From Butyrivibrio sp. (GTDB lineage: Bacteria; Bacillota_A; Clostridia; Lachnospirales; Lachnospiraceae): a stretch of DNA of 15,847 nt. Positions 1 to 6,418 of this stretch are shown one piece after another. The stretch spans positions 1-15,847 of the forward strand of contig NZ_JAILQF010000198.1 of assembly GCF_024699075.1 (NCBI RefSeq). Reading direction: 5' to 3'. How positions within the stretch are numbered: the stretch's first letter is position 1; the number at the start of each line of letters is the position of its first letter. The translations under genes were made by a program, and so were the position numbers. A model generated the notes under the pieces. That model saw only the letters and a list, made by a program, of their open reading frames with translations, made no database searches and had not been told where the DNA came from.

Positions 1-5
1 AAGCT

Positions 6-2624
6 TTACTCGTTAATCCGGCACTGCGACAGATACAATTGTCCAAGCGCTATGCCTCCATCTCCTGGCGGAACCAGGCTGTTTTGATATAACATATAGC
101 TTTTTTGTCTGCAAATATCCTGTATATTTGTATTAAGAAGACGATTTAGAAAAGTTCCTCCGCCTATTGCCAGCTTTAATGACGTAACCTTATTTGGATA
201 TTTGGTTTCATTTAATGAATTATCTGCATTATGATTGTCAATTAAAGTTTCTGCCATATTGACAGTTGCTAAAGAAAGCGCCTTATGAAAACCAAGAGCA
301 AGCTCACCTTTATCTTCACCATCAATAATACGTCTGCATATATCTGCTATGAGTTTTACACCGTCCATATAATATATATCTTCTGAACCAGATATAGAAT
401 CAGCCTTCTTAGCTTTGATTATCTGAAAATCTAGTTTAGACGCCGTTTTAGCCTTAGAAGCAAATATTTCAAGCTTTGCAGGGCATTCGCCTTCATAACT
501 ATTATAACAACAAATTCCAAGAAGTGCTGAAACCGCATCAAATAAGCGTCCCATTGAAGACGATATTACTGTGTTAATGTCATGGTCAAGCGCTGCATTT
601 AATATTTTCATATCCGGAATATCATGCTTTTGAGAATATTCTCCTTCTTCAAAAAGACCCCTCAAATATTTATCAATTATATATATTTCTTCAATTTTAA
701 TATAATCTCTTTTCTTTGCTTCATAAAGGTAACAATAGAGCGTCTTTACAGCATCTTTGGCACCTTCATCACCACCTGTCATCTTCACAGGAAGAAGACT
801 TCCACCATGATAATAAGATAAATATCTGCAATCAGTTTCTTTACACTTTAAATCATCGTTTATATTACATATAAAAAATTCACTTCCCCATATGCTGCCA
901 TCATCTCCAAAGCCTGTTCCATCATAGGCTACGCCGACAAAATCGCCTCTTATATCATGTTCAGCTGTAACTGCCATAATATGAGATAAGTGATGCTGAA
1001 CATGGAGAACATTTTCATGTCCACCTGCCTGCTTATCAGTGTTTTTTACAGAAATATACCCAGGATGCTTATCGCACACGTACCTAACCGGCTCTACATC
1101 AAGAAGTTCTTCCATGTGGCTTATTGCCTTTTCACGCGCTTTGCACGCTTCAAGTTCATCAAGGTCACTAAAATGCGCGGAAAGATATGCCTTATCAGCC
1201 TTTCCAAGTGCAAATACAGCTTTAAGGTCTCCACCTGCTGCAAAAGTCTCTTCTTTTAGAGTAAAAGGAAGATCGACAGGCCATGGAACAAGTCCTCTGG
1301 CCCTTCTTATAATCTGGACCACGTCTCCATTTACCTGATATATAGAATCATCAAGCGGTGTCAGTATCTTTCTTTGATGTGATAGCATAAAATCCGGACC
1401 ACCAGTTCCAAGATACCTGCTCATTATATCCGGATCAGTCACTATAGGTTCGCCTCCCCTGTTACCACTTGTCATAACAAGCGGTCCAGTTTCCTTTAGC
1501 AAAAGAATCTGCAAAGGACTGCAAGGAAGCATGGCGCCTATTCTGTCACTACCCATTAACACCTCATCTGCAAATTTACTCTCATTATCAGGTATATCTT
1601 TTTGTTTTAATAAAACTATAGGTCTTGGGTTAGACTTTAAAAGCTCCTCTTCCCTTTTAGAAACATAGCAATATAACTTAATACTATCAATATCAGGAAA
1701 CATAACCGCAAAAGGCTTTGATTCCCTGTTTTTCCATATTCTAAGCCTTTTAGAAGGTTCATTTATATATGGAGAAAAAGCGAAATGAAAACCGCCAATA
1801 TCAAGAACAGCGCCAATTTGTCCGTCTTTAATGCAGTGAGTTGCCTTTAGTAAGGCTTTTTCATTCGCATTATCCAGGGCTCTAGCATCATTTATATTAT
1901 TAACATTATTTATATTATTAACATCGTTTTGATCTTTAGCATCGCTTTGGTCTTTAGCATTACTTTGTTCTTTATCTTTATTATCTTTTAACAAAGCATC
2001 TAAATAACTGTCTTTATCTGTAAAAGAAAGCTGGGGTCCGCACCTGTGACAAGAGATTGTCTGTGCGTGGCGCCTTATATCGCCCTTCTTTGTATATTCT
2101 TCAAAACAATCAGGACACATATTAAATATGTCCATTGTAGTATTTTCTCTATCATATGGAACCGTATGCATTATAGAAAATCTTGGTCCGCATGAGGTAC
2201 AACTAATAAAAGGATATCTGTAACGCCTGTTATTTTTATCAAGAAGTTCCTTAATGCAGTTATCACATACAGGCAGATCGGGAGGAAGAAGACGAACCAC
2301 ATCTTCATGCATGTTGCTATCTACAATTTTAAATGCCGGCCCTTTTGTCTCATACCCAGCGTATTTCATTCCATCTTCATTTATATCTTCTATGCTGATA
2401 CTATTAACTATAGCACCGGCTGGGGGTTCTTCTTTGATCTTACGGGTAAACTTATTAAGGCTATCATCATCTGCATACGCATAGATAATAACAATACCGC
2501 CTGAATTTCTTACAATTCCGCTAATATTAAGTTTTTCTGCAATTTCCGCAACAAATGGCCTGAATCCTATACCTTGTACAAGCCCTTTTACGGTTATACA
2601 CACATATCTGTTTTTGCCAGTCAT
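6..2624 (-). CDS. hypF: Carbamoyltransferase HypF ([NiFe] hydrogenase maturation)
   Basis: HypF uses carbamoyl phosphate and ATP to carbamoylate HypE, the first step in making the CN ligands of the [NiFe] active site. Domains read in order: an acylphosphatase domain (about residues 6-96, with VQGIGFRP and the N of VRNSGG), two zinc fingers (C120/C123, C142/C145, C170/C173, C192/C195), a YrdC-like domain (about 261-445, KNRESKPFAVM and VMTSGN), and a Kae1-like domain (about 460-872, HxxxH at H544-H548, GGGTFLNRLL near the end). At 872 residues it exceeds the usual roughly 750; part of the excess is a low-complexity hexapeptide repeat at about 217-256. The YrdC entry motif reads VLDIGGFHF where most family members have a lysine-containing KGxGGFHL, so the enzyme is divergent. 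The start fits the acylphosphatase N-terminus, although no strong ribosome site precedes it. It lies downstream of the Ech genes on the same strand, which fits its role. Confidence 0.95.
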   Translation of the reverse strand: MTGKNRYVCITVKGLVQGIGFRPFVAEIAEKLNISGIVRNSGGIVIIYAYADDDSLNKFTRKIKEEPPAGAIVNSISIEDINEDGMKYAGYETKGPAFKIVDSNMHEDVVRLLPPDLPVCDNCIKELLDKNNRRYRYPFISCTSCGPRFSIMHTVPYDRENTTMDIFNMCPDCFEEYTKKGDIRRHAQTISCHRCGPQLSFTDKDSYLDALLKDNKDKEQSNAKDQSDAKDQNDVNNINNVNNINDARALDNANEKALLKATHCIKDGQIGAVLDIGGFHFAFSPYINEPSKRLRIWKNRESKPFAVMFPDIDSIKLYCYVSKREEELLKSNPRPIVLLKQKDIPDNESKFADEVLMGSDRIGAMLPCSPLQILLLKETGPLVMTSGNRGGEPIVTDPDIMSRYLGTGGPDFMLSHQRKILTPLDDSIYQVNGDVVQIIRRARGLVPWPVDLPFTLKEETFAAGGDLKAVFALGKADKAYLSAHFSDLDELEACKAREKAISHMEELLDVEPVRYVCDKHPGYISVKNTDKQAGGHENVLHVQHHLSHIMAVTAEHDIRGDFVGVAYDGTGFGDDGSIWGSEFFICNINDDLKCKETDCRYLSYYHGGSLLPVKMTGGDEGAKDAVKTLYCYLYEAKKRDYIKIEEIYIIDKYLRGLFEEGEYSQKHDIPDMKILNAALDHDINTVISSSMGRLFDAVSALLGICCYNSYEGECPAKLEIFASKAKTASKLDFQIIKAKKADSISGSEDIYYMDGVKLIADICRRIIDGEDKGELALGFHKALSLATVNMAETLIDNHNADNSLNETKYPNKVTSLKLAIGGGTFLNRLLNTNIQDICRQKSYMLYQNSLVPPGDGGIALGQLYLSQCRINE
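1891..1980 (-). repeat. 18-bp tandem repeat within hypF (hexapeptide repeat)
   Basis: Five consecutive, diverging 18-base units encode six-residue repeats of the form KDKEQS, NAKDQS, DAKDQN, DVNNIN and NVNNIN. They fall between the zinc fingers and the YrdC-like domain, so they lengthen a linker without breaking the reading frame. The two units at 1891-1926 are almost identical, which suggests recent slippage. Confidence 0.85.
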
Positions 2625-2644
2625 AATATCATCAACCCAATGTC

Positions 2645-2780
2645 GTTAAACTCGCAAACGCTTTGCTTTTTGCTCGTTATAAAATCACTGCTGACGCAGT
2701 TCTACGGGTACGGGGCTTATAACCCCGCACCCGAAATCAAGATATTCCCATCACCTAAAGGTGATGGGTTATCTTGATCA
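2645..2780. mobile_element. Palindrome cluster resembling an IS200/IS605-type element end (remnant)
   Basis: Several hairpins are packed into about 135 bases. They are gcaaa/tttgc (2654-2666), actgc-tgac-gcagt (2687-2700), a 5+5 bp stem cgggt.cgggg/ccccg.acccg with one mismatch (2706-2734), and a long two-part stem. The long stem has outer arms atcaagata/tatcttgat (2737-2745, 2771-2779) and inner arms cccatcacc/ggtgatggg with loop TAAA (2748-2769). A GC-rich stem with a TAAA/TTTA loop at the edge of an element is typical of IS200/IS605 (TnpB-associated) right ends and of their non-autonomous derivatives. No transposase gene is present. The assignment is an inference; the palindromes themselves are plain in the sequence. 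Confidence 0.4.
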
Positions 2781-2832
2781 TTTTATATATTTAAGCAGAT
2801 ATCTTTTCTTATTAAGTCCAACTATCCTCAAA

Positions 2833-2920
2833 CAATCATTATGGTCTAAATGCATTCATTTTGGTCTCAAAAACAATCATTATGGTCTAAATGCATTCAT
2901 TATAGTCTGAAAATAATCAT
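2833..2920. repeat. Four 20-21 bp direct repeats (iteron-like)
   Basis: Four consecutive units begin at 2833, 2853, 2874 and 2894 and share the core TCATTWTRGTCT. A fifth partial copy begins at 2914. Units 1 and 3 are identical over 20 bases, and units 2 and 4 resemble each other, so there is also a 41-base higher-order period. The spacing equals two turns of the DNA helix, as seen in arrays of protein-binding sites. The array lies between the echF 3' end and hypF, on the upstream side of hypF. No known binding motif was recognised. Confidence 0.75.
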
Positions 2921-2943
2921 GGGGAATGGTATTACCATTCCCC
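2921..2943 (-). terminator. Probable terminator of the ech operon
   Basis: A perfect 10-bp stem, ggggaatggt/accattcccc with a three-base loop, lies about 60 bases past the echF stop. On the minus strand it is followed by an A/T-rich stretch containing a run of four T. The stem is strong but the T tract is short, so termination may be partial and allow read-through into hypF. Confidence 0.5.
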
Positions 2944-2959
2944 AGAATCATCAGTTTAT

Positions 2960-2992
2960 TTACTGTTTACATACTTTTAATATAAACAGTAA
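2960..2992 (-). other. Hairpin just past echF
   Basis: A 10-bp AT-rich stem, ttactgttta/taaacagtaa with a 13-base loop, begins eight bases after the echF stop codon. It has no T tract, so it is more likely an mRNA 3'-end stabilising structure than a terminator by itself. Confidence 0.45.
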
Positions 2993-3000
2993 TATGATTA

Positions 3001-3414
3001 TTACTGCTTGGGAGCATTTGCAGCAGGAGCTGCAGCTTGTGCTGCCTGGACAGGTGCTGCCGGCTTTTCAGGTTCCGGAGGACGGTCATAATGTGCCACG
3101 CTCTTCTCTGGTCCTGGTGTCTGGTAGCCTTCAACCATATGCAGACACTTCTTAGGGCATTTAATTGTGCAATATCCGCACTGTACACAGTCAAATCTGT
3201 TGATCTCCCAGGTACGTGCTACTCTGTCAACCTTAATTGCACCAGATGGACAGTTAAGTGCACACAAAGTACAGGATATGCACTTATCAATTTCTATCTC
3301 AATGTGTCCGCGGCTTCCTTCAGGATATACCGCAGGCTCAAATGGATACTTTGTAGTAACCGGCTTTTTGAAGAGGTTACTAAGCATCGTATTCTTAAAA
3401 GTCATTATACTCAT
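3001..3414 (-). CDS. echF: Ech hydrogenase subunit F, 2x[4Fe-4S] ferredoxin-like
   Basis: This is the electron-entry subunit on the cytoplasmic face, passing electrons from reduced ferredoxin towards the small subunit. Two classical cluster motifs are seen: C45-x2-C48-x2-C51-x3-C55-P and C76-x2-C79-x2-C82-x3-C86-P. An extra cysteine (C90) follows the second motif. The N-terminus resembles other EchF/NuoI proteins (LFKKPVTTKYPFEP). From about residue 98 the protein ends in a Pro/Ala/Gln-rich tail of about 40 residues that is probably disordered and is not needed for cluster binding. AGGAGGT lies eight bases before the chosen ATG. The gap from the echE stop is 19 bases, so it is the last gene of the operon. 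Confidence 0.93.
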   Translation of the reverse strand: MSIMTFKNTMLSNLFKKPVTTKYPFEPAVYPEGSRGHIEIEIDKCISCTLCALNCPSGAIKVDRVARTWEINRFDCVQCGYCTIKCPKKCLHMVEGYQTPGPEKSVAHYDRPPEPEKPAAPVQAAQAAAPAANAPKQ

Positions 3415-3433
3415 GATGTTCTACCTCCTTCAA

Positions 3434-4513
3434 TCAGCGTTCTGTACATGAAATACAAGGATCGATACTAACAACAAGTGCTCCTACATCCGCATAATCA
3501 GCGCCCTTTAAAGTTTCACAAAGAGGTGCAATGTTAGCAAAGGTGGGGGTACGGATTCTCATACGATCAAGAATTTTAGTACCATTTCCTTTAACATAAT
3601 AAATCGCCTCTCCTCTTGGCTGCTCTATTCTCATGAAATACTCGCCCTTAGGGAAGCCTGCAACCTTAGTCTCAAGTTCTCCCTGAGGAATCTTGGCAAA
3701 TGCCTGGCGAATAAGATCAATACTCTGGAACAGCTCATTTATACGTACTTCAAGTCTAGCATAACAGTCACCATCATTAGATATGATAGGTTCAAAATCA
3801 AGGTCGCCGTATGCACAATATCCTGTAAGACGAATATCATTTTTTACACCACATGCTCTTGCAAATGGACCTACTGCACCAAGATCATGAGCCTGCTGTG
3901 TTGTAAGAACTCCAACTCCCTTAGATCTTGACTGAACTGAATAATCTTCAAGGAAAGTCTTTTTGATGTTCTTTATCTCTTTTTCCAGAACATTCATCTG
4001 ATCAAGAATGAACTTCTGCTGATCAGCATTGATGTCTCTAAGAACACCACCAATCTTATTAACAGAGAAAATAAGTCTTCCGCCACATGTCATCTCATGA
4101 ATATCAAGAACCTTCTCACGGATTCTCCATGCTTCATAGAAAAGTGACTCGAAGCCAAATGCATCAGCAGCAAGACCTAGCCACAGAAGGTGTGAATGCA
4201 TTCTTCCAAGCTCAGCCCAGATAGTACGAAGATATTTGGCTCTTGCAGGAACTTCAACATTCATAACATGCTCTACAGCTTCTACGTATCCAAGTCCATG
4301 TCCAAATGAACAGATACCACAGGTACGCTCTGCAATATACATCATTTCATTGAAATCTTTTTTCTCAGCAAGTCCTTCAAGACCTCTGTGAATAAATCCA
4401 ATATTAGGAATAGCCTCTTCAACAACTTCATCTTCTATTACAAGATCAAGATGCAGTGGCTCCGGAAGTACCGGATGCTGGGGGCCAAATGGAACTACGC
4501 TTTTCTTACCCAT
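3434..4513 (-). CDS. echE: Ech hydrogenase large subunit E ([NiFe] catalytic, NuoD-like)
   Basis: The catalytic subunit that reduces protons to H2. The four cysteines expected to hold the nickel and iron are present: C65 and C68 in RTCGICSFGHG, and C353 and C356 in DPCISCTER at the extreme C-terminus. Their presence separates it from NuoD of complex I, which has lost them. The NuoD-family motif GFIHRGLEGL is near residue 40. The chain ends three residues after the last cysteine, so there is no C-terminal peptide to be cleaved during maturation, as known for Ech- and CooH-type enzymes. The length of 359 is normal. The start shares one base with the echD stop (TAATG) and has AGGAGG upstream, indicating translational coupling. 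Confidence 0.96.
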   Translation of the reverse strand: MGKKSVVPFGPQHPVLPEPLHLDLVIEDEVVEEAIPNIGFIHRGLEGLAEKKDFNEMMYIAERTCGICSFGHGLGYVEAVEHVMNVEVPARAKYLRTIWAELGRMHSHLLWLGLAADAFGFESLFYEAWRIREKVLDIHEMTCGGRLIFSVNKIGGVLRDINADQQKFILDQMNVLEKEIKNIKKTFLEDYSVQSRSKGVGVLTTQQAHDLGAVGPFARACGVKNDIRLTGYCAYGDLDFEPIISNDGDCYARLEVRINELFQSIDLIRQAFAKIPQGELETKVAGFPKGEYFMRIEQPRGEAIYYVKGNGTKILDRMRIRTPTFANIAPLCETLKGADYADVGALVVSIDPCISCTER

Positions 4514-5082
4514 TATTTCTGACCTCCTTCATTATTGTTAGCTGCAGCGGCCTTTGCAGCAGCTGCTTTAGCTTTAGCTTCGGCAATAGCTTTAGCCTTT
4601 GCTTCCTCAGCTGCTTTTGCCTCTTCTTCAGCCTTTCTTGCAGCTTCCTCTAAAGCTTTCTTCTCTTCTTCAATACGCTTCTTTTCGTTTTCTTCAGCCT
4701 GAGCCTTCTTTTCAAGAGCGCCAGGTGGAAGCATAGGAGCTTCTTTATCAATACGATAGAATTTTCCATGGAAGTCAAAATCTATCATTTCGATATTAAC
4801 ATCGAAGAGCTCTGCCATCTCATTTTCGTAGAAAACAGCGTAAGGATATATCTTACAGATACTAGGTACCTGCTCAAAAACTTCAATAACAACACGAAGC
4901 AGTGAATACTGATAAGTATCATCGTCAGCAAAAGTATAGCTAAGCTCATACTTCTCGTTTACATATGCTACGCATATCTGTGACAGGCGAAGACCTGCCT
5001 CTTTTTTCTTCATAACCTCGAACAGGAGCTTATCTACAGGGATAGTCTCATGAATCTGTTCAGGATTCATAACTTTTATCAT
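4513..5082 (-). CDS. echD: Ech hydrogenase subunit D (NuoC-like) with a helical Ala/Lys/Glu tail
   Basis: NuoC/HycE-N-like subunit of the peripheral arm, thought to help dock the large and small subunits. The conserved region fills about residues 1-118 and ends in the family's FHGKFYRIDKEAPM segment. Residues about 121-189 form a strongly biased tail of Ala, Lys and Glu (AEEEAKAAEEAKAKAIAEAK) that should be one long charged helix, resembling the middle region of TolA, then NNNEGGQK. The family core is about 115-125 residues, so the tail adds roughly 70. The start overlaps the echC stop by four bases (ATGA), and AAGGAG lies seven bases upstream. The order within the operon and the NuoC-like core make the assignment firm; the role of the tail is unknown. 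Confidence 0.9.
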   Translation of the reverse strand: MIKVMNPEQIHETIPVDKLLFEVMKKKEAGLRLSQICVAYVNEKYELSYTFADDDTYQYSLLRVVIEVFEQVPSICKIYPYAVFYENEMAELFDVNIEMIDFDFHGKFYRIDKEAPMLPPGALEKKAQAEENEKKRIEEEKKALEEAARKAEEEAKAAEEAKAKAIAEAKAKAAAAKAAAANNNEGGQK

Positions 5083-5534
5083 ATTCCAGCTCCTTTCTGG
5101 CTCTTTACCAATGCATCATGTTCATCAGAACGCTGCTGGAAAAGAGCTACAGCCTGTACAATACCATCGATTATAGACTGTGGTCTTGCAGCACATCCCG
5201 GAACATATATATCTACAGGAATAACTGTATCGGCACCACCAAGGATATTATATGTATCCTTGAAAATACCACCGGTACAAGCACATATACCAACTGCTAC
5301 AACAACCTTCGGACGAGGCATCTGATCATAAAGCTGCTTAACTACCGGAGCATTCTGAGCATTGATACCACCTGTAATAAGGAAAATATCTGCCTGCATC
5401 GGGTCACCTGTATTCACAACGCCAAGTCTCTCCGCATCATATACGGGTGTCAGCGCTGCGAGAACTTCAATATCACATCCATTACAGCTCGATCCATCAT
5501 AATGGAGGAGCCAGGGGGATCTTTTAATATTCAT
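5079..5534 (-). CDS. echC: Ech hydrogenase small subunit C (NuoB-like)
   Basis: Carries the proximal [4Fe-4S] cluster that delivers electrons to the [NiFe] site. Four likely ligands are visible: C17 and C20 in SSCNGCDIEVL, C84 in AVGICACTGG, and C114 in VPGCAARPQSI. C86 is an additional cysteine. The 151-residue length is that of NuoB/EchC proteins, which lack the long C-terminal part of classical hydrogenase small subunits. AAAGGA sits eight bases before the start, and the gap to the echB stop is 20 bases. Confidence 0.95.
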   Translation of the reverse strand: MNIKRSPWLLHYDGSSCNGCDIEVLAALTPVYDAERLGVVNTGDPMQADIFLITGGINAQNAPVVKQLYDQMPRPKVVVAVGICACTGGIFKDTYNILGGADTVIPVDIYVPGCAARPQSIIDGIVQAVALFQQRSDEHDALVKSQKGAGI

Positions 5535-5554
5535 TTCATTTGTCCTTTCTCACA

Positions 5555-6418
5555 TCAGCCGATCAGCATCAGAACCATCAGGTTAACACCACCAGCCAGA
5601 AGAGTTACGATCCAGCTAAGTTTAAGCATATCCTGCCACTTCATACGTGCTGAAGTATTATCTATAAGAATCTCCAGGAAATAAGTTGCGAGTATAACTA
5701 CTACTGCAGCCAGATAGCTCCATGGGTTCTTGTTGATAATGAAAAGAGCTTCAACTGACAGCATGAGTATTGTTTCATACCACTCTGTAATCTGGAAATA
5801 TGCAAGATTCTTAGCACCCATTTCAGTAGTAAGTCCTTTTACAAGCTCCTGATGAGGATGGTGAGACTGTGCACTGTCAAAAGGAGATTTACGCATCTTA
5901 ATAGTAAGAATAAATACAAATGCTATAAAAAATCCCGGCATCTTAACAATAGCGCTTGTGTCCTGATTAATTATCTCGTCAATTTCAAAAGAACCTGTTG
6001 TAAGGTAAAAACCTACAGCTGCAAGAAGTACAGCAGGCTCATAAGCCATATCCTGTACCAGCTCACGAAGACCGCCCATTGTACTCATAGGTGATCCTGT
6101 TACTGTAGCTGCAAAATATACAAATACTGCTGCAGAAGACAGAACGAAGAAGATCATAAGAAGATCAACTCCAGCATAGAACATACATCCTGTCATTATT
6201 GTCAAAAGAAGATATGACATAATAAGGAATGACTGTGATCTGTCTACTACGATTACCTGTTTCTTGAAAAGTTTGATCACATCAAATAGAGGCTGTCTTA
6301 TTGGAGGTCCGACACGTCTTTGCATTCTTGCAGAGATCTTACGGTCACATCCTTCAAGAAGTGCACCAATAAGCGGAGCCACTATTATATAACAAAGAAC
6401 AAGAATAATTTTTGTCAT
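5555..6418 (-). CDS. echB: Ech hydrogenase membrane subunit B (NuoH/HycD-like)
   Basis: Membrane subunit that links the peripheral electron-transfer arm to the ion-pumping antiporter subunit. It is 287 residues long with about seven to eight hydrophobic segments. Family marks are the N-terminal EGCDRKISARMQRRVGPP segment, QPLFDVIKLFKK, and the cytoplasmic loop KMRKSPFDSAQSHHPHQELVKGL with acidic and histidine residues near the presumed proton path. The start overlaps the echA stop (ATGA), and GGAGGT lies eight bases upstream within echA. Confidence 0.95.
   Translation of the reverse strand: MTKIILVLCYIIVAPLIGALLEGCDRKISARMQRRVGPPIRQPLFDVIKLFKKQVIVVDRSQSFLIMSYLLLTIMTGCMFYAGVDLLMIFFVLSSAAVFVYFAATVTGSPMSTMGGLRELVQDMAYEPAVLLAAVGFYLTTGSFEIDEIINQDTSAIVKMPGFFIAFVFILTIKMRKSPFDSAQSHHPHQELVKGLTTEMGAKNLAYFQITEWYETILMLSVEALFIINKNPWSYLAAVVVILATYFLEILIDNTSARMKWQDMLKLSWIVTLLAGGVNLMVLMLIG

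Noticed and set aside
2833..2920. Possible CRISPR array
   Set aside because: The repeats abut each other with no unique spacers and there are no cas genes, so it is a tandem repeat, not CRISPR.
3037..3471. A 144-codon plus-strand open frame across echF and the end of echE
   Set aside because: It is antisense to the ferredoxin-like subunit with intact cysteine motifs; the plus-strand reading is Cys-rich only as a shadow.
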